A stretch of 64,000 bases of DNA. Source: Pseudomonas putida. GTDB lineage: Bacteria; Pseudomonadota; Gammaproteobacteria; Pseudomonadales; Pseudomonadaceae. The position numbers and the translations under genes were made by a program. The DNA lies in contig NZ_CP026115.2 of NCBI RefSeq assembly GCF_009883635.2, positions 5,952,001 through 6,016,000 of the forward strand. Direction: 5' to 3'. This document shows positions 44,535 to 52,805 of the stretch, one piece after another (positions within the stretch are counted from its first letter, which is position 1; the number at the start of each line of letters is the position of its first letter). A model generated the notes under the pieces. The model did not search any database. It worked only from the letters and a program-made list of their open reading frames with translations, and was not told the DNA's origin.

Positions 44535-45907
44535 TGCGCCTGTCCCCCCTCTTGCTGGCGCTGGCCCTGACCGGTTGCGTCAACCTGGCCCCCGACTACC
44601 AGCGCCCGGCGGCGCCAGTGGCCGAGCAGTGGCCGACGACCACCGGTAACAGCGCGACCAGCGCCGACATCAGTTGGCAATCGCTGTTCGTCGACAGCCG
44701 TCTGCGCGACACCGTAACCCTGGCCTTGGCCAACAACCGCGACCTGCGGGTGGCGGCGCTGAACGTCGAGTACCAGCAGGCGCAATACCGCATCCAGCGC
44801 GCCGCGCTGCTGCCCGCGGTGTCGGCCACGGCCGATGGCACTCGCCAGCGCGCGCTGTCCAATGGCACGACCTCGGTCAGCAGCCAGTACAGCGTCGGCC
44901 TCGGCGTCAGCAGTTACGAGCTGGACCTGTTCGGGCGCCTGGGCAACCTCAAGGACGCCGCCCTGGAACAGTACCTTGCCCTGGAGCAGACCCGCCGCAG
45001 CACCCAGATCAGCCTGGTGGCCGAGGTGGCCAGTGCGTGGATGACCCTGGCCGCTGACCAGCAGCTGCTCAAGCTGGCCAACGAAACCTACACCAGCCAG
45101 CAGAAGACCTACGCCCTGGTACAGCAGAGCCACGGCCTGGGTGGCGAGTCCGGGGTGAGCCTGGCCCAGGCCCGCAGCACCGTGGAGTCGGCCCGCGCCG
45201 ATGCGGCGAATTATGCCAGCCAGGTCGAGCAGGACCGCAACGCGTTGGATCTGCTGGTCGGTCAGCGTGTGGACAGCACGTTGTTGCCGGACGACAGCCA
45301 GGGCAATACCGCGCTGCTGGTCAGTGTGCCAGCAGGCCTGCCGTCAACGCTGTTGCAACGCCGCCCCGACGTGCTGGCTGCCGAGCACACACTGAAGGCA
45401 GCCAACGCCGATATCGGTGCCGCCCGGGCGGCGTTCTTCCCCAGCGTTACCCTGACCGCCAGCGGCGGCAGTGCCAGCAGCCAGCTGTCCGGGCTGTTCA
45501 AGGGCGGCAGCGGCGCCTGGAGCTTTGCCCCGTCGATCAACCTGCCGATCTTCAACGCCGGCAGCAACCGCGCCAGCCTCGACGCGGCCAAGGTCACTCG
45601 CGAAATTGAAGTGGCCACCTATGAAAAGACCTTGCAGACCGCCTTCAGCGAAGTGGCCGATGCGCTCTCGGTACGCGCCCACATCAATGAACGGCTCGAC
45701 GCCCAGCGCAACCTGACCGATGCCACCCAGACCAGCTACAACCTGTCGCTGGCGCTGTACAAGCAAGGCTCGGACAGTTTCCTCGATGTGCTCGACGCCC
45801 AACGCTCGCTCTATTCCGCGCAACAGTCGCTGATCAGCCTGCAACTGGCCGAGCAGGTCAACCGGGTGACCTTGTACAAGACGCTCGGCGGCGGCTGGCA
45901 GGGATAA
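44534..45907 (+). CDS. Outer membrane efflux channel (OprM/NodT family)
   Basis: The 457-residue lipoprotein has an LALTGC lipobox (Cys15), two tandem outer-membrane-efflux repeats (about 55-245 and 270-450) rich in coiled-coil helices, and RRPDVLAAEHTL, a NodT-family motif. It forms the trimeric outer membrane exit duct. AGGAG precedes the ATG, which overlaps the pump stop. No separate regulator gene of the TetR kind is present, so baeSR is the likely control. Confidence 0.95.
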   Translation: MRLSPLLLALALTGCVNLAPDYQRPAAPVAEQWPTTTGNSATSADISWQSLFVDSRLRDTVTLALANNRDLRVAALNVEYQQAQYRIQRAALLPAVSATADGTRQRALSNGTTSVSSQYSVGLGVSSYELDLFGRLGNLKDAALEQYLALEQTRRSTQISLVAEVASAWMTLAADQQLLKLANETYTSQQKTYALVQQSHGLGGESGVSLAQARSTVESARADAANYASQVEQDRNALDLLVGQRVDSTLLPDDSQGNTALLVSVPAGLPSTLLQRRPDVLAAEHTLKAANADIGAARAAFFPSVTLTASGGSASSQLSGLFKGGSGAWSFAPSINLPIFNAGSNRASLDAAKVTREIEVATYEKTLQTAFSEVADALSVRAHINERLDAQRNLTDATQTSYNLSLALYKQGSDSFLDVLDAQRSLYSAQQSLISLQLAEQVNRVTLYKTLGGGWQG

Positions 45908-45987
45908 GGCAATTTTCACATCCGCTTCACCATCGGGCCACATAGCCGAGGCTAAGGTGCTGCCAGCCTTGTCCTCGGAGTGGCAGC

Positions 45988-46665
45988 ATGCTGGAAAATG
46001 TAGTTGCAACACACCCGCGCGCCCTGCGCCTGAAACGCCGCAAGCTGCCCGCTGCCTGGCTGCTGGCGATGTTGCTGGCGATGACGGTGTTCGGCCTCTG
46101 GCACCTGTTTCGTACCCATGTCACCAACCTGGGCAACACCCAGCTGATGACCGAGCATGGCGTCTACAGCGCCTGGAACAGTGACGAGGTGATTGTCCTG
46201 GTCCGCCACGCCGAACGCTGCGACCGTTCGAACCATGCGTGCCTGGGTGACCCTGCCGGCATCACCGTGGATGGCAGCCATGCCGCAGCCACCGTCGGCG
46301 ACGGTATCCGCCGCCTGGGCCTGGCCAACGCCGATATCCTCAGCAGCCCGGAAGTACGCACCCAGCAGACCGCCTCGTTCGTCTTCGGCAAGGCCATCGA
46401 AACCCAGGACTGGCTGGCGCGCTGCGACAGTACCTTTGCCAACACCGCCCTGGCGCACAAGCGCGAGGGCCACAACCTGGTGCTGGTCACCCACAGCGGC
46501 TGCATCGACCACCTCGAACGGCAGCTGGGCGTGGCGGGCGGCGAACGCGTTGCCGGCTATGCCAGTGCACTGTTCATCAGCAAAGACAGCAACGGCAAGG
46601 CCCACCTGCTCGGGCAACTCAACGCCAACCAATGGCAGACACTCAACAGCAGCACAGGGAAGTAA
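45988..46665 (+). CDS. Membrane-anchored histidine phosphatase (Ais-like)
   Basis: The 225-residue protein has a basic N terminus, one membrane helix (about 23-45), then a periplasmic histidine-phosphatase domain with VLVRHAERCD (catalytic His), LSSPEVRTQQTA and LVTHSGCID (second His). It resembles lipopolysaccharide core heptose(II)-phosphate phosphatases of the Ais/PmrG type. With the PAP2 gene directly behind, envelope phosphate remodelling is a reasonable inference; the substrate is not proven. It follows the RND operon after 80 bases. Confidence 0.8.
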   Translation: MLENVVATHPRALRLKRRKLPAAWLLAMLLAMTVFGLWHLFRTHVTNLGNTQLMTEHGVYSAWNSDEVIVLVRHAERCDRSNHACLGDPAGITVDGSHAAATVGDGIRRLGLANADILSSPEVRTQQTASFVFGKAIETQDWLARCDSTFANTALAHKREGHNLVLVTHSGCIDHLERQLGVAGGERVAGYASALFISKDSNGKAHLLGQLNANQWQTLNSSTGK

Positions 46666-46667
46666 GC

Positions 46668-47489
46668 ATGCCCGTTTCTTCACGCGCCACGTTCTACGTC
46701 AACAACCTGCTATTGCCGCTGTTGCTGGCCGCGGTCACGTTCCTGCTGTTCGACCTCACCACGCTGGACCGCTGGATCAGCAACCTGCTGCTCGACCCGG
46801 TCAGCGGGCAGTTCCCGCTGCTGCATGACCAGCTGTTCGAAAAAGTGACCCACAAATGGCCGCGCATCCTGCCGAACTGGACCGGCGAGGCGGCGATCAT
46901 CGGCTCGCTGCTGTCGTTCATCTGGCCCCGCCTGGCGAACCACCCCGACGCACTGATCACCCGCGGCCTGAATGCCGCCAGAATCAGCCCGATGCTGCGC
47001 TTTACCAGCCGTCATCGCCGCGACTTCCTGTTCGTGGTGGTGGCGTTTGCCCTGAGCACCACGGTCATCCATTACCTGAAAAGCCACACCAGCGTGTATT
47101 GCCCGGTGGAAACCACCCTCTACGGCGGCCCTGAGGCGCACGTGGAGTGGTACGAGAACTTCCGCTGGTTGAGCAAGGCGGGTGAGGGTCGTTGCTGGCC
47201 GGGCGGCCACGCCTCCAGCGGTTTCACCCTGCTGGCGCTGTACTTCGTGGCGCTGCGTTACCGCTGGCAGCATGCGCGCAAGCTGCTGGTGGCCATTCTG
47301 CTGATCGGCTTCGTCTACGGCACCACCCGCGTGCTGCAAGGCTGGCACTACATGTCGCATACCTTCTGGGCCGGGATTTTCGTGTGGCTGACCACCTGGG
47401 CCACCGCGCTTGGCTTCTACGGACGCGAGTCGCTTCAGGCTCCGGCCCGGGCCCCCTCGGACAAGACGTCGGCGAACGCCTATGCTTGA
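46668..47489 (+). CDS. PAP2-family membrane phosphatase
   Basis: The 273-residue integral membrane protein has about six membrane segments and the three phosphatase motifs in the variant of the PAP2_like_6 subfamily: KSHTSVYCP (138-146), CWPGGHASSGF (His181) and RVLQGWHYMSHTFW (Arg221, His227). A His replaces the Asp of the usual third motif, which is normal for this subfamily. Likely substrates are lipid phosphates such as lipid A or undecaprenyl diphosphate. It starts two bases after the histidine phosphatase gene, and the two were probably cotranscribed. Confidence 0.85.
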   Translation: MPVSSRATFYVNNLLLPLLLAAVTFLLFDLTTLDRWISNLLLDPVSGQFPLLHDQLFEKVTHKWPRILPNWTGEAAIIGSLLSFIWPRLANHPDALITRGLNAARISPMLRFTSRHRRDFLFVVVAFALSTTVIHYLKSHTSVYCPVETTLYGGPEAHVEWYENFRWLSKAGEGRCWPGGHASSGFTLLALYFVALRYRWQHARKLLVAILLIGFVYGTTRVLQGWHYMSHTFWAGIFVWLTTWATALGFYGRESLQAPARAPSDKTSANAYA

Positions 47490-47516
47490 GCAGCGCCACT
47501 GCTCAGGAACCCCGAC

Positions 47517-48179
47517 ATGCCCACTCCCGAAGACGCCCTGCTGCACAGCTGGCAGCACAACGCCAGGGCCTGGATAGACGCGGTACGTGGCGGCGCCATC
47601 GAGAGCCGCCGGCAGGTCACCGACCAGGCGATCCTGCTGGCGATCCTCGGTCGCCAGCCAGAGCGGGTACTGGACCTCGGCTGCGGCGAAGGCTGGTTGC
47701 TGCGGGCGCTGGCCGATCGCGGCATCGAGGTGACCGGCGTGGACGGCGACGCCGCGCTGGTCGAGGCTTCGCGGGCCGCAGGCTCGCCGCACGTGCACCA
47801 GGCCAGCTATGCGCAGCTGGCCGCAGGTGAGGTGAATATCGGCAGCGACTATGAGCTGATCTGCGCCAATTTCGCCCTGCTGCACCAGGACATCATCCCG
47901 TTGCTGACGGCCATGAAGGCACTGCTGACGCCCGCTGGCGTGCTGGTGATCCAGACCCTGCACCCCTGGAGCGTGGCGGGCGGGGATTATCAGGACGGCT
48001 GGCGTGAGGAGTCGTTTGCGGGTTTTGCCGGGGAATGGCGGCCGATGCCGTGGTATTTCCGGACCTTGGCCAGCTGGCTGAATGCTTTGGACATGGCGGG
48101 ATTCAGGTTGCTGAGCCTGCAGGAGCCGCAGCATCCGCAAAGCCCGGTGCCGCAGTCGTTGCTGATGGTTGCTGGGTAG
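47517..48179 (+). CDS. Class I SAM-dependent methyltransferase
   Basis: The 220-residue protein has the class I fold with the SAM-binding VLDLGCGEGWLLRAL (motif I, about residue 45) and TGVDGDAALVEAS (motif II), and a post-III segment LTPAGVLVIQTLHP. It looks like the generic Methyltransf_11/25 branch; the substrate is unknown. It is 27 bases after the PAP2 gene, so is possibly in the same transcript. Codon use matches the neighbours. It is followed immediately, in the same frame, by the remnant of an MFS gene. Confidence 0.85.
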   Translation: MPTPEDALLHSWQHNARAWIDAVRGGAIESRRQVTDQAILLAILGRQPERVLDLGCGEGWLLRALADRGIEVTGVDGDAALVEASRAAGSPHVHQASYAQLAAGEVNIGSDYELICANFALLHQDIIPLLTAMKALLTPAGVLVIQTLHPWSVAGGDYQDGWREESFAGFAGEWRPMPWYFRTLASWLNALDMAGFRLLSLQEPQHPQSPVPQSLLMVAG

Positions 48180-48182
48180 CCT

Positions 48183-48326
48183 TTACTGGCCATCGCCCGG
48201 GGCTTTTCATTCCTGGTGGTGCTCAAGGTGGTGTACGCCTTTGGCTGGGTCGGCGCGGTGAGCCTGCTTGGCTGCCTGCTGGTGCTGGGCCTGTTGCCAG
48301 GACGCGAGCGCCACCTGCCCGGTTAG
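48183..48326 (+). pseudogene. 3' remnant of an MFS transporter gene
   Basis: An open 47-codon tail begins four bases after the methyltransferase stop, in the same frame, and has no start codon of its own. It encodes a hydrophobic helix (VYAFGWVGAVSLLGCLLVLGLLP) followed by GRERHLPG, the appearance of a last MFS helix and C-terminal tail. It ends at 48326, overlapping by four bases the convergent beta-propeller gene. It looks like the scar of a deletion that joined the methyltransferase gene to the end of a transporter gene. Confidence 0.6.
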
Positions 48327-49201
48327 CGCTGGGCAGTGGCCTCGTCAGCTGGCGGGGTCAGCTGCAGTACGCGATTGCGCCCGCCTTCGGCGAGCAGGTA
48401 GCCACCCTTGCCATCGGCGATGATCGACTGCGGTGCCTTGAGGAAGGTCAGGACCACGTGCTGGGTGCCATTGGCATCCACCCGCAACAGGCGTGCGCGG
48501 TGGGTGTTGTCCTCGCTGATCCACAGCCCGCGCTGATCGCACATCAGGAAGGTGGGATGACGCAGGCCTTCGATCACCACCGGGTCTTTACCGTCGTCGG
48601 ACAACGCACGAACGATGCCGGTGCCTTTCTCGGTGTACAACAGGCGGCCGTCGGCGCAACGGGTCAGGCCTTCGGTTTCGGTCAACCCCGAGCGCAGCAC
48701 CTCGAGCTGGCCGCTGGCCCAGTCATAACGCATCAGGCGCCCATTGCCCTTGCGGTCTTCGATGGCGTACAGGTGATCGCTATCGTTCCACAGCCCCTGC
48801 ACACTGTTGCCATCGAACAGGTGGATGACCTGGCCATCGCGGGACAGGCTGACCGGCGCCTGGCCGCCTTCCTGGCTGAACACCCAGCCACCTTGTGCCG
48901 CGACCATGCCGTCGGGCTTGGACAGGTTGTCGATCAGTACCACGCGGTCGCCGCTGGCGGTGATCTTGAGAATGCTGCCTTTGCCGTCATCCAGCTCGCG
49001 GCTGACCAGCAGGCTGCCGTCAGCCTGGGGCAGCAGCGAAGCAGCCTTGGTCACATCGCGGTGCAGCACCTCGACATGCCAGCCACTGGCGGCCTGCACC
49101 GGGTAGAACGATTGCCAGGCGAAAAAACCCAGGGTGGCGGCCACCAGGCCAGTGGTGGCAGTCAGGGCGATACGGGTGCTGCGCCGGCGCAGGATGGGCA
49201 T
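48323..49201 (-). CDS. Secreted or anchored SMP-30-like beta-propeller protein
   Basis: The 292-residue protein has a signal or anchor helix (about 11-30) and a beta-propeller of the SMP-30/gluconolactonase/strictosidine synthase type, with repeated blades such as DGSLLVSRELDDGKGSILKI and LWISEDN. The expected metal-site Glu and Asp positions are compatible with a lactonase, but no reaction can be assigned. The gene is transcribed alone on the minus strand. It starts at 49201 with AAAAGGAGCC just before the ATG. Confidence 0.75.
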   Translation of the reverse strand: MPILRRRSTRIALTATTGLVAATLGFFAWQSFYPVQAASGWHVEVLHRDVTKAASLLPQADGSLLVSRELDDGKGSILKITASGDRVVLIDNLSKPDGMVAAQGGWVFSQEGGQAPVSLSRDGQVIHLFDGNSVQGLWNDSDHLYAIEDRKGNGRLMRYDWASGQLEVLRSGLTETEGLTRCADGRLLYTEKGTGIVRALSDDGKDPVVIEGLRHPTFLMCDQRGLWISEDNTHRARLLRVDANGTQHVVLTFLKAPQSIIADGKGGYLLAEGGRNRVLQLTPPADEATAQR

Positions 49202-49393
49202 GAACGGGGCTCCTTTTGAATGGCCCGAATCCTAGCAAGAGGATGCGAAAATGTCGTCATCAGACGACACAAACACAAAAGGATATAAAAAGAACAAAAC
49301 AATCTAACCAAATGGAATTAAAAAATTGAAAGCCAAACGCCACCTCCTTAGGCTGGGTACACCGTTTCCCACCCTGTTCAAGGAGCGACGCCC
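49202..49393. other. AT-rich promoter region before the sulfonate-type binding protein
   Basis: No gene is seen. The stretch 49240-49330 is very AT-rich and contains CGTCATCAGACGAC, a near-palindrome near 49253-49266. It separates divergent genes and must hold promoters for both. Confidence 0.45.
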
Positions 49394-50365
49394 ATGCCCT
49401 TCTCCCCCCTTCGCCGCCTGCTCGTCGGCGGCCTCCTGGCGACCGTCGCCAGCAGCCTGCTGCCCTGGTCCAGCGCCTTCGCCGAAGACACCAAGACCCT
49501 GCGCATCGGTTATCAGAAATTCAACAGCATCAACATCCTCAAAGGCAGCGGCGCACTGGAAAAGGCCCTGGCGCCCCAAGGCGTGAAGGTCAGCTGGCAC
49601 GAATTCGCCGCCGGCCCGCAACTGCTCGAGGCGCTGAGTACCGGCGCCATCGACTTGGGCCACGCTGCCGACGCGCCATCGGTATTCGCCCAGGCCGCCG
49701 GCAAGCCGGTGGTCTACCTGGCCGCCGAACAACCCTACCCACGCGGCATCGGCCTGGTGGTGCGCGAACAGGATCACCTCACCGCGGTGCAGGACCTCAA
49801 AGGCAAGCGCGTGGCTACCGGCCGCGGATGGAACGCCCAATACTTGCTGGCGGTAGCCCTGGAGCAGGCCGGCCTGAGCTATCAGGACATCACCCCGGCC
49901 TATGTCAACAACGCCGCCGATGCCGTCGCCGCCCTGCAATCGGGCAGCGTGCAGGCCGTGACCCTGTGGGACCCGTTCCTTGCAGCGGCCGAAAGCCAGC
50001 CGGGGCTGAAGAACCTGCGCGATGGCAGCGGGCTGACCAACAACCGCACCTTCTACCTGTCCACCGCCACCTTCGCCGACCAGCACCGCGACTTGCTGAA
50101 GACCTTCTTCAGCGAACTGGGCAAGGTCAGCCAATGGGCCAACGCCAAGCCCGCCGAAGTTGCCGCGCTGCTGGCGCCGCAACTGGGCATCAGCGCCAAT
50201 GTGCTGGAGGTGGCCAGCGAGCGGCGCAACTATAACGCCGTGGCCATCACCCCGCAGATCGTCGCCGAGCAGCAGAAACTGGCCGATACCTTCCAGGGCC
50301 TGGGCCTGATTCCACACAAGTTGCAAGTGGCTGATGCCATTTACCCGGCTTCTGTATTGCCGTGA
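49394..50365 (+). CDS. Sulfonate/aliphatic substrate-binding protein (SsuA-like)
   Basis: The 323-residue periplasmic protein has a signal peptide (about 1-30, ending SAFA) and the NMT1/SsuA fold with LRIGYQKFNS, GALEKALAPQGVKVSWHEF, and GAIDLGHAADAPSVFAQA. These proteins capture alkanesulfonates or related organosulfur compounds for ABC import. The ABC permease and ATPase genes normally adjacent are missing; instead an LLM monooxygenase gene follows after 16 bases. It may feed a transporter encoded elsewhere. AAGGAG precedes the ATG. Confidence 0.88.
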   Translation: MPFSPLRRLLVGGLLATVASSLLPWSSAFAEDTKTLRIGYQKFNSINILKGSGALEKALAPQGVKVSWHEFAAGPQLLEALSTGAIDLGHAADAPSVFAQAAGKPVVYLAAEQPYPRGIGLVVREQDHLTAVQDLKGKRVATGRGWNAQYLLAVALEQAGLSYQDITPAYVNNAADAVAALQSGSVQAVTLWDPFLAAAESQPGLKNLRDGSGLTNNRTFYLSTATFADQHRDLLKTFFSELGKVSQWANAKPAEVAALLAPQLGISANVLEVASERRNYNAVAITPQIVAEQQKLADTFQGLGLIPHKLQVADAIYPASVLP

Positions 50366-50381
50366 CCAGGGAGTGAAGGCA

Positions 50382-51746
50382 ATGCCCCGCCACATCCGTT
50401 TCAACGCCTTCAGCATGAACGCCGCCAGCCACCAGTCCCCGGGGCTGTGGCGCCACCCGCGCAACACCAGCGTGGCGTTCAACCGCCTCGATTACTGGAC
50501 CGACCTCGCGCGCCTGCTGGAGCGCGGGCTGTTCGATGCGCTGTTCATCGCCGACGTGCTGGGCATCTACGACGTCTACCAGGGTGGCCCCCAGGCCGCC
50601 CTGCGCGGTGGCGTACAGGTGCCGGTCAACGACCCGTTGCTGCTGGTGCCGGCCATGGCCGGGGTCACCGAGCACCTGGGGTTCGGCGTCACCTTTTCGC
50701 TGACCTATGAACACCCTTATCCCTTCGCCAGGCGCATGTCCACGCTCGACCACCTGAGCAATGGCCGGGTCGGCTGGAACATCGTCACCGGCTACCTCGA
50801 CAGCGCCGCGCGCAACCTGGGCCTGGCCCGCCAGCTGGGCCATGACCAGCGCTACGACCTGGCCGAGGAGTACCTGGAGGTGCTGTACAAGCTTTGGGAA
50901 AAAAGCTGGGAAGACGATGCGGTGCAACTGGAGCGTGAAACTTGCCGCTATATCGAACCGTCGAAAGTGCACGCCATCCAACATGCCGGCGAGCATTTCC
51001 AGGTGCCCGGCATGCACCTGTGCCAGCCCTCACCCCAGCGCACGCCGGTGCTGTTCCAGGCCGGTGCCTCGGCGCGTGGCCAACAGTTCGCCGCCCGGCA
51101 TGCCGAGTGCGTGTTCATCAGCGGCCCGACGCCGACAGTGCTGCGCCGCTACGCCGACGGCATCCGCCAGGCCAGCGAGGTGGCCGGGCGTGGCCGTGAC
51201 GAGGTGCTGATCTATGCCCAGGCGCTGCTGATCGTCGCGCCGACCACCCAGGAAGCCCAGGCACGCTTTGCCGAATACCGCCGCTATGTCGATCTGGACG
51301 CTGCCCTTGCCTTGCTTTCAGGCTGGACCGGTATCGACTTCGCCGGCCTCGACCCGGATGCCCCCATCGAATACGTCGAAAACGATGCTGGCCGTGCCGC
51401 GCTGGCGGCGTTCACCGCCGCCGACCCGAACCGCCGCTGGACCGTGCGTGAAGCCGCCGAATTCGTCGGCCTGGGTGGGCGTGGCCCGGTACTGGTGGGT
51501 TCACCCGACGAGATTGCCGACCAGTTGGAACACTGGCTCGACCAGACCGGCATCGACGGTTTCAACCTCACCTATGCCGTGCAACCGGACGACCTGGCCA
51601 ACGTCGTCGACCTGCTGGTGCCGGAGCTGCAGCGCCGTGGCCGCTACCCGCTGAGCTACACCGACGGCACCTTGCGCCACAAGCTGTTCGGCCAGGGCGA
51701 CCGGCTGCCCGAAGCCCACGCTGGGCGCCAGGTTCGCATTCAGTAA
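50382..51746 (+). CDS. LLM-class FMN-dependent monooxygenase (NtaA/DszA/SnaA family)
   Basis: The 454-residue flavoprotein is a bacterial luciferase-like monooxygenase with the NtaA/SnaA/DszA features: FNAFSMNAASHQSPGLWRHP at the N terminus, LARLLERGLFDALFIADVLG, NGRVGWNIVTGYLDSAARNLG, and a GASARGQQFAARHAE segment. Relatives oxidise organosulfur compounds, EDTA or NTA using FMNH2 from a separate reductase. Pairing with a sulfonate-type binding protein suggests desulfurisation under sulfur limitation; the exact substrate is unknown. No flavin reductase gene is adjacent. The start follows GGGAG at 50370. Confidence 0.9.
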   Translation: MPRHIRFNAFSMNAASHQSPGLWRHPRNTSVAFNRLDYWTDLARLLERGLFDALFIADVLGIYDVYQGGPQAALRGGVQVPVNDPLLLVPAMAGVTEHLGFGVTFSLTYEHPYPFARRMSTLDHLSNGRVGWNIVTGYLDSAARNLGLARQLGHDQRYDLAEEYLEVLYKLWEKSWEDDAVQLERETCRYIEPSKVHAIQHAGEHFQVPGMHLCQPSPQRTPVLFQAGASARGQQFAARHAECVFISGPTPTVLRRYADGIRQASEVAGRGRDEVLIYAQALLIVAPTTQEAQARFAEYRRYVDLDAALALLSGWTGIDFAGLDPDAPIEYVENDAGRAALAAFTAADPNRRWTVREAAEFVGLGGRGPVLVGSPDEIADQLEHWLDQTGIDGFNLTYAVQPDDLANVVDLLVPELQRRGRYPLSYTDGTLRHKLFGQGDRLPEAHAGRQVRIQ

Positions 51747-51878
51747 CTGAATGTCGAGTATTTCAACATTTAATTTGTGGATGACGCGGACTGCCCCCTA
51801 TGCTGTCCGCACATCCCCTGCACGCACCGGCCGGTGTGGTCCAAGGCACGGGGAGAGAACAACAAGTCGAGACCGCTC
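51747..51878 (+). promoter_or_regulatory. Promoter region of the ureidoglycine aminohydrolase gene
   Basis: The region contains the perfect palindrome CACCGGCCGGTG (51825-51836) and, just before it, GCGGAC / GTCCGC arms 13 bases apart (51786-51810). One may be an operator for the purine-catabolism gene that follows; no regulator can be named. AT-rich bases near 51760-51780 could provide the -35 and -10. Confidence 0.35.
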
Positions 51879-52715
51879 ATGTCGAACCACTCCTACTTCG
51901 CCCCCCACGGTGGGCACCCAGCTCAGACCGAGCTGCTGACTGACCGTGCCATGTTCACCGAAGCCTATGCCGTGATCCCCAAAGGCGTGATGCGTGACAT
52001 CGTCACCAGCCACCTGCCGTTCTGGGACAAGATGCGCATGTGGGTCATCGCCCGCCCGCTGACCGGCTTTGCCGAAACCTTCTCGCAGTACATCGTCGAA
52101 GTGGCCCCGGAAGGCGGCAGCGAGCGCCCTGAGCTGGACCCGAACGCCGAAGCCGTGGTGTTCATCGTCGAAGGCGAGCTGGACATCACCGTCGAAGGCA
52201 AGCACCACACCCTGACCCCAGGCGGCTATGCCTTCCTGGCCCCGGGCGCCGAGTGGAGCCTGCGCAACAACAGCAAGGCCAACGTCACCTTCCACTGGCT
52301 GCGCAAGCACTACCAGAAAGTCGAAGGCCTGGCCGTGCCTGAGTCGTTCGTCACCCATCGCGACAACGCCACCGTCATCGAGATGCCGGGCACCGAAGGC
52401 CGCTGGGTCACCACCCGCTTCGTCGACATGGCCGACATGCGCCACGACATGCACGTCAATATCGTCACCTTCCAGCCAGGCGGCGTGATTCCGTTCGCGG
52501 AAACTCACGTCATGGAACACGGCCTGTATGTGCTGGAAGGCAAGGCGGTGTACCGCCTGAACCAGGACTGGGTCGAAGTGGAAGCCGGCGACTTCATGTG
52601 GCTGCGCGCCTTCTGCCCGCAAGCGTGCTACGCCGGCGGCCCAGGCAAGTTCAGCTACCTGCTGTACAAGGACGTGAACCGTCACGTGCACCTGACCCTC
52701 AACCCACAGCGTTGA
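51879..52715 (+). CDS. (S)-ureidoglycine aminohydrolase
   Basis: The 278-residue protein has two cupin domains and follows the ureidoglycine aminohydrolase family: SYFAPHGGHPAQTELLTDRAMFTEAYAVIPKGVMRDIVTS near the N terminus, HVMEHGLYVLEGKAVYRLNQDW in the second cupin with metal-ligand His and Glu. It releases ammonia from (S)-ureidoglycine in allantoin breakdown, using Mn(II). No other purine-catabolism gene lies in the window, so this gene is solitary. It is followed by a clear terminator. Confidence 0.9.
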   Translation: MSNHSYFAPHGGHPAQTELLTDRAMFTEAYAVIPKGVMRDIVTSHLPFWDKMRMWVIARPLTGFAETFSQYIVEVAPEGGSERPELDPNAEAVVFIVEGELDITVEGKHHTLTPGGYAFLAPGAEWSLRNNSKANVTFHWLRKHYQKVEGLAVPESFVTHRDNATVIEMPGTEGRWVTTRFVDMADMRHDMHVNIVTFQPGGVIPFAETHVMEHGLYVLEGKAVYRLNQDWVEVEAGDFMWLRAFCPQACYAGGPGKFSYLLYKDVNRHVHLTLNPQR

Positions 52716-52733
52716 GTTCAGGCTGATGCCCGA

Positions 52734-52762
52734 GAGCCCGCCACCTGGCGGGCTTTCTGTTT
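52734..52762 (+). terminator. Rho-independent terminator after the ureidoglycine aminohydrolase gene
   Basis: An eight-base perfect stem AGCCCGCC / GGCGGGCT with a four-base loop is followed by TTCTGTTT, 18 bases past the stop codon. Confidence 0.88.
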
Positions 52763-52805
52763 GCCGCTCATACTGACAAGTCATGCCCCTAGCGCGGTGC
52801 TCGCG

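Noticed and set aside
40196..45907. Naming the efflux operon mexCD-oprJ
   Set aside because: The pump length equals MexD, but the adjacent nfxB-type repressor is absent and baeSR is divergent, so an ortholog name is not justified.
46668..47489. Missing Asp in the third PAP2 motif as a sign of inactivity
   Set aside because: The His at this place (HxxSHxxW) is what I recall as normal for the PAP2_like_6 subfamily.
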